A stretch of DNA of 64,000 nt from positions 1-64,000 of the forward strand of contig NZ_LZIF01000118.1 in the NCBI RefSeq assembly GCF_001667145.1. Reading direction: 5' to 3'. The stretch's first letter is position 1. Each line of letters begins with the position of its first letter. The position numbers were made by a program, and so were the translations under genes. Below the pieces are notes generated by a model. It made no database searches. It had not been told where the DNA came from and saw only the letters and a program-made list of their open reading frames with translations. Below, piece by piece: positions 56,342 through 64,000 of the stretch. The DNA is from Mycobacterium sp. 852002-51971_SCH5477799-a. Lineage in GTDB: Bacteria; Actinomycetota; Actinomycetes; Mycobacteriales; Mycobacteriaceae.

Positions 56342-56370
56342 CGTTCGTGCGTCGCTGGCCGCCGCGGCAC

Positions 56371-56425
56371 GACACTTAAACCACGCCCACGACACGCCGC
56401 ACCCTGTGTGCGTGGTTTAAGTCTC
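56371..56425. repeat. 16-bp inverted repeat (13 perfect) between Rv1457c-like and ctaA genes
   Basis: GACACTTAAACCACGC (56371-56386) is mirrored by GCGTGGTTTAAGTCTC (56410-56425): 15 of 16 pair, with a 23-base loop. It could be a terminator for the ABC operon or an operator for ctaA. The inner AAACCACGC arm is unusually A-rich for this genome. Confidence 0.55.
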
Positions 56426-56467
56426 GCGAGCGGCCGGGCTTACTACGGGCTGTAGTTTTTGTTCGCA

Positions 56468-56473
56468 TACCAT
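56468..56473 (+). promoter_or_regulatory. -10 box of ctaA, leaderless
   Basis: TACCAT ends six bases before ATG 56480 with no ribosome site, which picks this start over upstream TTG 56459. Confidence 0.45.
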
Positions 56474-56479
56474 CGGGCA

Positions 56480-57433
56480 ATGCTTGGACGGATGCTGATG
56501 CGCGTGGTGGACCTGCTCCCCAACCCCAGCCCGGGTGTGCAGCGCCTGATCGCCGCGTTGGTCATCTTGACTCAGGGCGGCATCGCCATCACCGGCGCGA
56601 TCGTCCGCGTCACCGCCTCGGGCCTGGGCTGTCCCACCTGGCCGCAGTGCTTTCCGGGCAGCTTCGTTCCGGTGGCGCACGCCGAGGTGCCGCGCATTCA
56701 TCAGGCCGTCGAATTCGGCAATCGGATGGTCACCTTCGCGGTGGTGATCACCGCGGCGCTGGCCGTGCTGGCCGTGACCCGGGCGCGGCGACGGCGCGAG
56801 GTGCTGGTCTACGCCTGGCTGATGCCGGTGTCGACGGTCGTGCAGGCGGTGATCGGCGGCATCACCGTGCGCACCGGGCTGCTGTGGTGGACGGTGGCCA
56901 TCCACCTGCTGACGTCGATGACGATGGTGTGGCTGGCGGTGCTGCTGTACGTGAAAATCGGCGAACCCGACGACGGCGCGGTTCGCGAGCGAGTGGTCCG
57001 GCCGCTGCGCGCGCTGACCGCGCTCTCCGCCCTGAACCTGGCGGCGGTGCTGGTCACCGGCACGCTGGTGACGGCCGCCGGCCCGCACGCGGGCGATCGC
57101 AGCCCCACCCGGACGGTGCCGCGGCTGAAAGTCGAAGTCGACACCCTGGTGCACCTGCACTCCTCGCTGCTGATCGCCTACCTGTCGCTGCTGGTGGGGC
57201 TGGGCTTCGGGCTGCTGGCCGTGCGTGCCGCCCGGCCCGTGCTGCTGCGGCTGGGGGTGCTGGTGGTACTGGTGTTCGCCCAAGCAGGGGTCGGCACCGC
57301 GCAGTACTACACCGGGGTTCCGGCCGTGCTGGTCGCCCTGCACGTGGCCGGGGCCGCGGCCTGCACCGCGGCCACCGCGGCGCTATGGGCTTCGATGCGA
57401 GAGCGGGCCGAGGCCGAGCCGCTCGCAAGCTGA
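56480..57433 (+). CDS. ctaA: Heme A synthase CtaA (COX15 family)
   Basis: A 317-residue membrane protein converting heme O to heme A for aa3-type oxidase. About eight helices; conserved histidines lie in PRIHQAVEFGNRM, VAIHLLTSM, LVHLHSSLLIAYLS and VALHVAGAAAC, and a cysteine pair in GLGCPTWPQC of the first loop. It works after CtaB (heme O synthase), encoded about 1.7 kb further on. Its last 51 bases overlap the convergent gene. Confidence 0.93.
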   Translation: MLGRMLMRVVDLLPNPSPGVQRLIAALVILTQGGIAITGAIVRVTASGLGCPTWPQCFPGSFVPVAHAEVPRIHQAVEFGNRMVTFAVVITAALAVLAVTRARRRREVLVYAWLMPVSTVVQAVIGGITVRTGLLWWTVAIHLLTSMTMVWLAVLLYVKIGEPDDGAVRERVVRPLRALTALSALNLAAVLVTGTLVTAAGPHAGDRSPTRTVPRLKVEVDTLVHLHSSLLIAYLSLLVGLGFGLLAVRAARPVLLRLGVLVVLVFAQAGVGTAQYYTGVPAVLVALHVAGAAACTAATAALWASMRERAEAEPLAS

Positions 57434-58048
57434 CTCCAACGCCAGCGCGAACCGGCGCTGGGCGAGTTCGCGGGCCGCGGTGTCCAGCCGGCGCCAACCC
57501 AATGAGGGCGCGACCAGGTCGAGCCCGACGAGCCGTGCCCCGGCCACATCGGCACGCGCGAAGAGCAACTCCCGCGCCCCAATGCCGGCGCGCCCGGCGG
57601 CCGCGGCCAGCGCGGCGTAGCCGACGTCCCACGACTCGAACTCCGGCTCGACCGGCCAGGCGTGTGACTGCTCGCCCCCCAGGAAGATCAGCGCCGCCTC
57701 GGGAATCGTGCCCGGCCCGCTCGTCGGCACCCCGTCGTCCTCGAGGTCGCTCAAGTACCGCTCATCGAGGTTCCAAGCCACCGCTCCGGGCGGGTTGAGC
57801 AGGTGGCGCACCCGCCGTGCCCACGACAGGAATTCGTCGCGCCGATCCGGGTTGCCCGCGGCTGCTCGCAGGATCACCAGATCTGCGCTGGCGGTATCCG
57901 GGTCGTCCCAGGGCAGCCGGCGCGCGTGCAGCCCGCGCCGCCGTAGCGCGCCCACCAGACCGGCGTCGTCCGCTGTCCTGTCCGCGCCGTCGGCCGGCCC
58001 CGCCAACACGATGCGGGGATGGAAGACGTCCGGGCGAGCGAGCTTCAT
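57383..58048 (-). CDS. Short ATP-grasp-like hypothetical protein (Rv1455 position)
   Basis: A 221-residue protein whose first 130 residues match the N-terminal part of actinobacterial ATP-grasp proteins: ARPDVFHPRIVLAG, DDAGLVGALRRRGLHARRLPWDDP, LVILRAAAGNPDRRDEFLSWARRVRHLLNP, AVAWNLDERYLSDLEDDGVPT. The central ATP-binding segment of that family is missing, and the rest resembles only its C-terminal end (ARADVAGARLVGLDLVAPSLGW). It is therefore probably a non-catalytic or shortened relative. It overlaps the end of ctaA on the other strand and is divergent from qor. Confidence 0.78.
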   Translation of the reverse strand: MKLARPDVFHPRIVLAGPADGADRTADDAGLVGALRRRGLHARRLPWDDPDTASADLVILRAAAGNPDRRDEFLSWARRVRHLLNPPGAVAWNLDERYLSDLEDDGVPTSGPGTIPEAALIFLGGEQSHAWPVEPEFESWDVGYAALAAAAGRAGIGARELLFARADVAGARLVGLDLVAPSLGWRRLDTAARELAQRRFALALESACERLGLGPLSHRSP

Positions 58049-58067
58049 GCCCGGGCATGATAAGCAG

Positions 58068-59042
58068 ATGCACGCAATCGAAGTCAGCGAAACCGGCGGC
58101 CCCGAGGTGCTGCGCTACGTCGATACGGCCGCGCCGACGCCGGGAGCGGGTGAGGTGCTGATCAAGGCGGAGGCCATCGGCGTCAACTACATCGACACCT
58201 ATTTCCGCTCCGGGCAATACCCGCGGGCGTTGCCGTTCATCCTCGGCTCGGAATTGGCCGGCACCATCGAAGCCCTGGGCGACGGCGTCGACGGGTTCAA
58301 CGTCGGCGACCGCGTGGTCAGTGCGGCAGCGTCCGGAGGGTATGCCGAGTACGCTACGGCCCCAGCATATTTGACCGCCGAGCTGCCCGACGGCGTGACC
58401 GCCGACGTGGCGGCCTCGGCCCTGCTGAAGGGGCTGACCGCGCATTATCTGTTGAGGTCGGTGTATCCGGTGCAGGCGGGCGACACGGTGCTGGTGCACG
58501 CCGGCGCGGGCGGCGTCGGCCTGATCCTGACCCAGTGGGCTCACCTGCTGGGTGTGCGGGTGATCACCACGGTCTCGACCCCGGAGAAGGAGCGGCTGTC
58601 CCGCCGCGCCGGCGCCGACGAGGTGCTCCCCTACCCCGACGATCCCGCGGCGTTCGGCGACCGGATCCGTTCGTTGACCGACGGCGCCGGGGTGGCCGCC
58701 GTGTACGACGGCGTGGGCGCGACCACCTTCGACGCCAGCCTGGCCAGCCTGGCCATTCGGGGCACCCTGGCGCTCTTCGGAGCGGCCAGCGGACCCGTTG
58801 CGCCGTTCGACCCGCAGCGCCTCAATGCGGCCGGGTCGGTGTTCTTGACCCGGCCGTCGCTGGCGCATTTCGTCCAGACCGCGCAGGAATTCAGCTGGCG
58901 GGCAGAGGAATTGTTCGCCGCGATCGCCGGCGGCGACATCACCGTCGAGGTGGGCGGGCGCTACCCGCTGGTCGAAGCTGCCCGCGCCCACCAGGATCTG
59001 CAGGGCCGCAGGACGGCGGGCTCGATCGTGCTGCTGCCCTGA
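58068..59042 (+). CDS. qor: Quinone oxidoreductase (zeta-crystallin type)
   Basis: A 324-residue medium-chain dehydrogenase/reductase without zinc ligands: GVNYIDTYFRSG, ILGSELAGTIEALGDGVDGF, the QOR segment LLKGLTAHYLLRSVYPVQAGDTVLVHAGAGGVGLILTQWAH with the NADPH-binding loop, and AVYDGVGATTFDASL. It reduces quinones or enals with NADPH. It starts 19 bases after the divergent gene. The 128 bases after it up to ctaB hold no gene I can support. Confidence 0.93.
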   Translation: MHAIEVSETGGPEVLRYVDTAAPTPGAGEVLIKAEAIGVNYIDTYFRSGQYPRALPFILGSELAGTIEALGDGVDGFNVGDRVVSAAASGGYAEYATAPAYLTAELPDGVTADVAASALLKGLTAHYLLRSVYPVQAGDTVLVHAGAGGVGLILTQWAHLLGVRVITTVSTPEKERLSRRAGADEVLPYPDDPAAFGDRIRSLTDGAGVAAVYDGVGATTFDASLASLAIRGTLALFGAASGPVAPFDPQRLNAAGSVFLTRPSLAHFVQTAQEFSWRAEELFAAIAGGDITVEVGGRYPLVEAARAHQDLQGRRTAGSIVLLP

Positions 59043-59170
59043 GGGGAATCACGAGCCGCAGTGATCCCGCCGGCCACAGTGATCTCGCCGCGGGGGCATT
59101 AGCCATTTGCCCGCCTTTGAGCGACAGACAGGAGTGGCAGGTGTGGCAGGCAGCCCGGTCGCGGCGACAG

Positions 59171-60097
59171 TCAGAACAGGTGCGGCAGGCCGATGGCCGA
59201 GTCCACGGCCAGCGCGCAGAACACCACGGCCAGATAGTTGTTCGATTGCAAGAACAACCGCAACGGCTTGACCGGCTCGCCGGCGCGGACCCCGGCGTAC
59301 AGCTGGTGGGCCATCGCCAGGAACCACATCCCGGCCACCACGGCGACCGCCGCGTACAGCCAGCCCGTCGCCAGCGCCAGCGCCAGCGTGGCCAACACCG
59401 TCAGCCAGGTGTAGATCAGGATCTGCTTGGTCACCTGACGCTCGGTCGCCACGGCCGGCAGCATCGGCACGCCCGCCGCTTTGTAGTCGTCCTTGTAGCG
59501 CATCGCCAGCGCCCAGGTGTGCGGCGGTGTCCAGAAGAAAATGATGGCGAACATGACCAGCGCGGGCCACCCAATGGTGCCGGTGACGGCCGACCAGCCG
59601 ATCATCACCGGCATGCAGCCGGCCGCGCCGCCCCACACCACGTTCTGCGAGGTGCGCCGCTTGAGCAGCAGGGTGTAGATGAACACATAGAACGCGATCG
59701 TCGCCAGGGCCAGCAGTCCGGACAGCAGGTTCGTCGTCCACCACAGCCAGAAGAACGAAGCCACCGTCAGCACCAGGCCGAGCACCAGGGCGTTGCGTGT
59801 GGGCACCGCGGCACGGGCCAGCGGCCGGCGGGCCGTACGCTTCATCACCTTGTCGATGTCCGCGTCGGCCACACAGTTGAGGGTGTTCGCGCCCCCGGCG
59901 GCCAGCATTCCGCCGATCAGCGTGTTGACGATCAGCAGCGGGTTCACGGTGCCACGCTGGGCCAGCAACATCGCCGGGATCGCGGTGACGAGCAGCAATT
60001 CGATGACCCGCGGCTTGGTCAGCGCCAGATAAGCCAGCACCGTGCCTTGTATTCGGCTTGGCAATCGGCTCGGCGCGACGCGCCCGCGAACGCTCAC
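59171..60097 (-). CDS. ctaB: Protoheme IX farnesyltransferase (heme O synthase) CtaB
   Basis: A 308-residue polytopic prenyltransferase adding a farnesyl group to heme B. Prenyl-binding motif NCVADADIDKVMKRTARRPL and second Asp-rich loop KDDYKAAGVPMLP are present, with about nine helices. GTG 60097 has GGAG eight bases upstream and gives exactly the length of the M. tuberculosis enzyme; the frame extends to 60133. It makes heme O for CtaA. The 254-base gap to tkt contains both promoters and no gene. Confidence 0.94.
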   Translation of the reverse strand: MSVRGRVAPSRLPSRIQGTVLAYLALTKPRVIELLLVTAIPAMLLAQRGTVNPLLIVNTLIGGMLAAGGANTLNCVADADIDKVMKRTARRPLARAAVPTRNALVLGLVLTVASFFWLWWTTNLLSGLLALATIAFYVFIYTLLLKRRTSQNVVWGGAAGCMPVMIGWSAVTGTIGWPALVMFAIIFFWTPPHTWALAMRYKDDYKAAGVPMLPAVATERQVTKQILIYTWLTVLATLALALATGWLYAAVAVVAGMWFLAMAHQLYAGVRAGEPVKPLRLFLQSNNYLAVVFCALAVDSAIGLPHLF

Positions 60098-60351
60098 GCA
60101 ATAACTCCTCGGGGTCGCAGCGGCGCGCAGCATCTACTACACACGATGGTAGACCGGGTTGTGGCGATGGCCCGCCCGCGGGTCCATTCCGCAGATTTTT
60201 CCCAGATTTCCGAACTGAATGTTAAACGTTTTCCACGGCCGCGTAATTTTCACATCTGCCGGCCGTGGGTACCCGAATCCTGCCGCTGCAAGAGCCGGCC
60301 CTCCCGCACTAGGGTGGGATTGATCAGCTCGATGACCCAAGGACAGAGTCT

Positions 60352-62451
60352 GTGACGACACTCGAAGAGATCTCCACGCTGACCCAACCGCACCTTCCCG
60401 ACGACTGGACCGAGCTCGACTCGGCCGCCGTCGACACCATTCGGGTGCTGGCCGCCGATGCGGTGCAAAAGGTCGGCAATGGCCATCCCGGGACTGCGAT
60501 GAGCCTGGCGCCCCTGGCCTACACCTTGTTCCAGCGCGCCATGCGCCACGATCCCAGCGACACCCACTGGCTGGGCCGCGACCGCTTTGTATTGTCCTGC
60601 GGGCACAGTAGCCTGACGCTGTACCTGCAGCTGTATCTGGGTGGTTTCGGCCTGGAGCTGTCCGACATCGAGTCGCTGCGCACCTGGGGATCCAAGACCC
60701 CGGGGCACCCGGAGTTCCGGCACACCAAGGGCGTTGAGATCACCACCGGTCCGCTCGGGCAGGGCCTCGCCTCGGCGGTGGGCATGGCAATGGCCGCGCG
60801 CTACGAGCGCGGGCTGTTCGATCCCGACGCCGCCCCGGGCACCAGCCCGTTCGACCACTTCATCTACGCGATCGCCTCCGACGGCGACATCGAAGAGGGC
60901 GTCACCTCGGAGGCCTCGTCGCTGGCGGCCGTCCAGCAGCTGGGCAACCTCATCGTCTTCTACGACCACAACGAGATTTCGATCGAGGACGACACCAACA
61001 TCGCGCTGTGTGAGGACACCGCCGCGCGGTATCGGGCGTACGGCTGGCACGTGCAGGAGGTCGAGGGCGGCGAGAACGTCGTCGCGATCGAGGAAGCCAT
61101 CGCCAACGCCAAGGCGGCCACCGACCGGCCGTCGTTCATCTCGCTGCGCACCATCATCGGCTATCCCGCACCCAAGCTGATGAACACCGGCAAGGCGCAC
61201 GGCGCCGCCCTGGGCGACGAGGAAGTGGCCGCCGTCAAGGAGATCCTCGGCTTCGACCCGGACAAGAAGTTCGAGGTTCGCGACGAGGTGATCGCCCACA
61301 CTCGCAAGCTGGTGGACCGCGGCAAGGAAGCGCACGAAAAATGGCAGGCGGATTTCGACGCCTGGGCGGAGGGCCAACCCGAGCGCAAGGCGTTGCTGGA
61401 CCGGCTGACCGCCGAGGAGTTGCCCGACGGCTGGGACGACGACCTGCCGCACTGGGACCCCGGCTCCGACCCGATCGCCACCCGCAAGGCCTCCAACGAG
61501 GTACTCAACGCGGTCGGGCCGAAACTGCCGGAGCTGTGGGGCGGTTCAGCCGACCTGGCGGGCAGCAACAACACCACCATCAAGGGCGCCGATTCCTTTG
61601 GGCCGCCGTCTATTTCGACCAAGGACTACACGGCGCACTGGTACGGTCGCACGTTGCACTTCGGCGTTCGCGAGCACGCGATGGGCGCCATCCTGTCCGG
61701 CATCGTGCTGCACGGCCCGACCCGCGCTTACGGTGGCACGTTCCTGCAGTTCTCCGACTACATGCGGCCGGCGGTGCGGTTGGCCTCGCTGATGGACATC
61801 GACACCATCTACGTCTGGACCCACGACTCCGTCGGTCTCGGCGAGGACGGCCCGACGCACCAGCCGATCGAGCACCTCGCGGCGCTTCGGGCCATCCCGA
61901 ATCTGTCGGTGGTGCGCCCGGCCGACGCGAACGAGACGGCCTATGCCTGGCGGACCGTCCTGGCCCGCGGCAACGGCAGCGGCCCCGTCGGCCTGATGCT
62001 GACCCGCCAGAATGTGCCGGTCCTCGAGGGCACCAGCGCCGACGGCGTCGCGCGGGGCGGCTACATCCTGGGCTCGGACGGCGAGGAAGCCGGCCAAGAT
62101 CCCGACGTGGTGCTGATCGCCACCGGCTCGGAGGTCCAGCTCGCGGTCGGGGCACAGAAGTTGTTGGCGGACAAGGACATCGTGGCACGGGTGGTTTCCA
62201 TGCCGTGCGTCGAATGGTTCGAATCCCAGCCCGACGACTACCGCGACAGCGTGCTGCCGCCGACCGTGTCGGCCAGGGTCGCCGTCGAGGCCGGCGTCGC
62301 GCAGAGCTGGCACAAGCTGGTCGGCGACACGGGCAAGATCGTCTCGATCGAGCACTACGGCGAATCCGCCGACTACGAAACCATATTCCGTGAGTTCGGC
62401 TTCACGGCCGAAGCCGTCGCGGCCGCCGCGGAAGAAGTAGTGGACAATTGA
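60352..62451 (+). CDS. tkt: Transketolase
   Basis: A 699-residue thiamine diphosphate enzyme of the non-oxidative pentose phosphate pathway. Features: GNGHPGTAMSLAPLAYTLF, the cofactor motif SDGDIEEGVTSEASSLAAVQQLGNLIVFYDHN, FGVREHAMGAI with the catalytic glutamate, WTHDSVGLGEDGPTHQPIEH and the C-terminal domain. GTG 60352 with AAGGA upstream. It is first in the tkt-tal-zwf2 operon. Confidence 0.97.
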   Translation: MTTLEEISTLTQPHLPDDWTELDSAAVDTIRVLAADAVQKVGNGHPGTAMSLAPLAYTLFQRAMRHDPSDTHWLGRDRFVLSCGHSSLTLYLQLYLGGFGLELSDIESLRTWGSKTPGHPEFRHTKGVEITTGPLGQGLASAVGMAMAARYERGLFDPDAAPGTSPFDHFIYAIASDGDIEEGVTSEASSLAAVQQLGNLIVFYDHNEISIEDDTNIALCEDTAARYRAYGWHVQEVEGGENVVAIEEAIANAKAATDRPSFISLRTIIGYPAPKLMNTGKAHGAALGDEEVAAVKEILGFDPDKKFEVRDEVIAHTRKLVDRGKEAHEKWQADFDAWAEGQPERKALLDRLTAEELPDGWDDDLPHWDPGSDPIATRKASNEVLNAVGPKLPELWGGSADLAGSNNTTIKGADSFGPPSISTKDYTAHWYGRTLHFGVREHAMGAILSGIVLHGPTRAYGGTFLQFSDYMRPAVRLASLMDIDTIYVWTHDSVGLGEDGPTHQPIEHLAALRAIPNLSVVRPADANETAYAWRTVLARGNGSGPVGLMLTRQNVPVLEGTSADGVARGGYILGSDGEEAGQDPDVVLIATGSEVQLAVGAQKLLADKDIVARVVSMPCVEWFESQPDDYRDSVLPPTVSARVAVEAGVAQSWHKLVGDTGKIVSIEHYGESADYETIFREFGFTAEAVAAAAEEVVDN

Positions 62452-62467
62452 GGAAAGGGTAATTCAC

Positions 62468-63589
62468 ATGACCGCTCAGAACCCGAATCTGGCGGCGCTG
62501 TCCGCCGCCGGCGTATCCGTCTGGCTTGACGACCTGTCGCGTCAGCGGCTGCAGTCGGGCAACCTGCAAGAGCTGATCGACACCAAGAGCGTCGTCGGCG
62601 TGACCACCAACCCGTCGATCTTCCAGAAAGCGTTGGCGGAGGGCGATTCCTACAAGGACCAGATCGCCGAGCTCGCCGAGCGCGGCGCCGACGTCGAGGC
62701 GACCATCCGCACGGTCACCACCGACGACGTGCGCAATGGGTGCGACGTCCTCAAGCGTGAGTGGGAGGCGTCGGACGGGGTGGACGGCCGGGTGTCCATC
62801 GAGGTCGACCCGCGGCTGGCGGCCGAGACCGACAAGACCACCGCGCAGGCCGTCGAGCTGTGGAAGATCGTCGACCGCCCGAACCTGTTCATCAAGATCC
62901 CGGCCACCAAGGCCGGCATCCCGGCCATCACCGCCGTTCTGGCGGAAGGGATTTCGGTCAACGTCACGCTCATCTTCTCCGTCGAACGCCACCGCCAGGT
63001 GATGGACGCCTACTTGGAAGGCCTGGAGAAGGCCCGCGAGGCCGGCCACGACCTGTCCAAGATCCATTCGGTGGCCTCGTTCTTCGTATCTCGCGTGGAT
63101 TCCGAGGTGGACAAGCGGCTCGAGAAGATCGGCTCGGATGACGCGAAGGCGCTGGCTGGACAGGCCGGTGTGGCCAACGCCCGCCTGGCCTATGCGGCCT
63201 ACCAAGAGGTGTTCGAGGGCGGCGATCGCTTCGAGGCGCTCAAGGCCGACGGGGCCCGGGTTCAGCGTCCGCTGTGGGCGTCCACGGGCGTTAAGAATCC
63301 CGACTACTCCGACACCCTCTACGTCACCGAGCTGGTAGCGCCGAACACGGTGAATACCATGCCGGAGAAGACGATTGACGCGGTCGCCGACCACGGCGAG
63401 ATCAAAGGTGACACGGTCACCGGCACCGCCGACGGCGCGCAGGAGGTGTTCGACAAGCTTTCGGGCCTCGGCATCGACCTCACCGACGTATTCAAGGTGC
63501 TGGAGAACGAGGGCGTGGAGAAGTTCGTGGATTCCTGGACCGAGCTGTTGGAGGAAACGCAGAAGCAGCTGGATTCCACCTCCAAATGA
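62468..63589 (+). CDS. tal: Transaldolase
   Basis: A 373-residue transaldolase, the size seen in mycobacteria. The Schiff-base lysine is in NLFIKIPATKAG; VGVTTNPSIFQKA, VTLIFSVERHRQV and SFFVSRVDSEVDKRL are conserved active-site segments. It starts 16 bases after tkt and overlaps zwf2 by four bases (ATGA). Confidence 0.97.
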   Translation: MTAQNPNLAALSAAGVSVWLDDLSRQRLQSGNLQELIDTKSVVGVTTNPSIFQKALAEGDSYKDQIAELAERGADVEATIRTVTTDDVRNGCDVLKREWEASDGVDGRVSIEVDPRLAAETDKTTAQAVELWKIVDRPNLFIKIPATKAGIPAITAVLAEGISVNVTLIFSVERHRQVMDAYLEGLEKAREAGHDLSKIHSVASFFVSRVDSEVDKRLEKIGSDDAKALAGQAGVANARLAYAAYQEVFEGGDRFEALKADGARVQRPLWASTGVKNPDYSDTLYVTELVAPNTVNTMPEKTIDAVADHGEIKGDTVTGTADGAQEVFDKLSGLGIDLTDVFKVLENEGVEKFVDSWTELLEETQKQLDSTSK

Positions 63590-64000
63590 GCCCGGCCCGC
63601 ACCGCGCAACAATGGCATAACCCCTTACGGGACAAGCGAGACAAGCGGCTTCCGCGCATCGCGGGGCCGTGCGGGATCGTTATTTTCGGCGTGACCGGCG
63701 ACCTGGCCCGCAAGAAGGTCATGCCGGCTATCTACGACCTGGCCAATCGCGGCCTGCTGCCGCCCAGCTTCTCCCTGGTGGGCTTCGCCCGCCGCGATTG
63801 GAGCACCCAGGACTTCGGCAAGGTGGTGCACGAGGCCGTCAAGGAACACTGCCGCACTCCCTTCCGGCAGGAGAACTGGGATCGGCTGGCCGAGGGATTC
63901 CGTTTCGTGCCGGGCGCTTTCGACGACGACGAGGCGTTCGGCCGGCTGGCCGAGACCTTGGACAAGCTGGACGCCGAGCGCGGCACCGGCGGCAATCACG
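63586..64000 (+). CDS. zwf2: Glucose-6-phosphate dehydrogenase, 5' part
   Basis: 138 codons are visible, running off the right edge. The product starts SPARTAQQWHNPLRDKRDKRLPRIAGP and has the NADP-binding signature IFGVTGDLARKKVMPAIYDLANRGLLPP, then LVGFARRDW. It is the first enzyme of the oxidative pentose phosphate pathway; the order tkt-tal-zwf2 is as in M. tuberculosis, where opcA and a 6-phosphogluconolactonase follow. Confidence 0.95.
   Translation, partial: MSPARTAQQWHNPLRDKRDKRLPRIAGPCGIVIFGVTGDLARKKVMPAIYDLANRGLLPPSFSLVGFARRDWSTQDFGKVVHEAVKEHCRTPFRQENWDRLAEGFRFVPGAFDDDEAFGRLAETLDKLDAERGTGGNH

Noticed and set aside
59043..59170. Possible PE_PGRS remnant next to ctaB
   Set aside because: The gap is short and shows no Gly-Gly-Ala repeats or PE start; the PE_PGRS genes of M. 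tuberculosis here are simply absent.
58535..60355. 606-codon plus-strand frame over qor and ctaB
   Set aside because: Out of frame with qor and antisense to ctaB; the real genes explain the region fully.

Overview
The window is GC-rich chromosomal DNA from a Mycobacterium. The signs are an MmpS/MmpL export set, fabG1-inhA, ripA-ripB next to moxR1, a SufR-led suf operon, mptB, a 937-residue aconitase followed by an AcnR-type regulator, and many leaderless-looking promoters with a TANNNT -10 box. From about 14.4 kb to the right edge, gene order follows, in reverse, the M. tuberculosis stretch from lipL (Rv1497) down to zwf2 (Rv1447c). Species cannot be fixed from sequence alone; protein details such as the InhA catalytic residues, RipA active-site spacing and CtaB length are close to M. 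tuberculosis.

Left arm (1-14.4 kb) is accessory. A non-ribosomal peptide synthetase gene runs leftward out of the window (C-A-PCP-E-C-A visible). Just upstream of it, on the same strand, is a decayed mbtH-like gene. Divergent from these are mmpS and two mmpL genes of identical length. This is a lipopeptide-type assembly and export locus inserted beside lipL; its product is unknown to me.

14.4-24.4 kb: lipL; meaB-mutB-mutA (methylmalonyl-CoA mutase and its GTPase chaperone, without the mazEF pair found there in M. tuberculosis); a TVP38-type membrane protein; a deazaflavin-dependent nitroreductase-like protein; a DoxX-like protein; and a qmcA/nfeD pair. 24.4-29.7 kb: a hypothetical gene, ferrochelatase, inhA and fabG1 (mycolic acid FAS-II) and a large membrane protein. 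29.7-36 kb: a VWA / DUF58 / MoxR1 set followed by ripB and ripA, with a structured ripA leader and a small membrane protein. 36-39.6 kb: acn-acnR with a recognisable AcnR operator.

39.6-46.5 kb: ABC-F protein, echA12-like hydratase, thioredoxin, fadE15-like dehydrogenase, and two DUF5666-type secreted proteins that replace the ctpD / PE_PGRS segment of M. tuberculosis. 46.5-52.8 kb: sufR-B-D-C-S-U-T, tightly overlapping, with a SufR box over the sufR start; SufB has no intein. 52.9-60.1 kb: mptB, an ABC exporter pair, ctaA, a short ATP-grasp-like protein, qor and ctaB. 60.3 kb to the end: tkt, tal and the start of zwf2 (pentose phosphate pathway).

I see no tRNA, rRNA, CRISPR array, insertion sequence or PE/PPE gene. 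The strongest leads are the NRPS/mmpL locus with its mbtH relic, and several regulatory sites (AcnR box, SufR box, paired GTCAC palindromes, ripA leader, a series of leaderless promoters).
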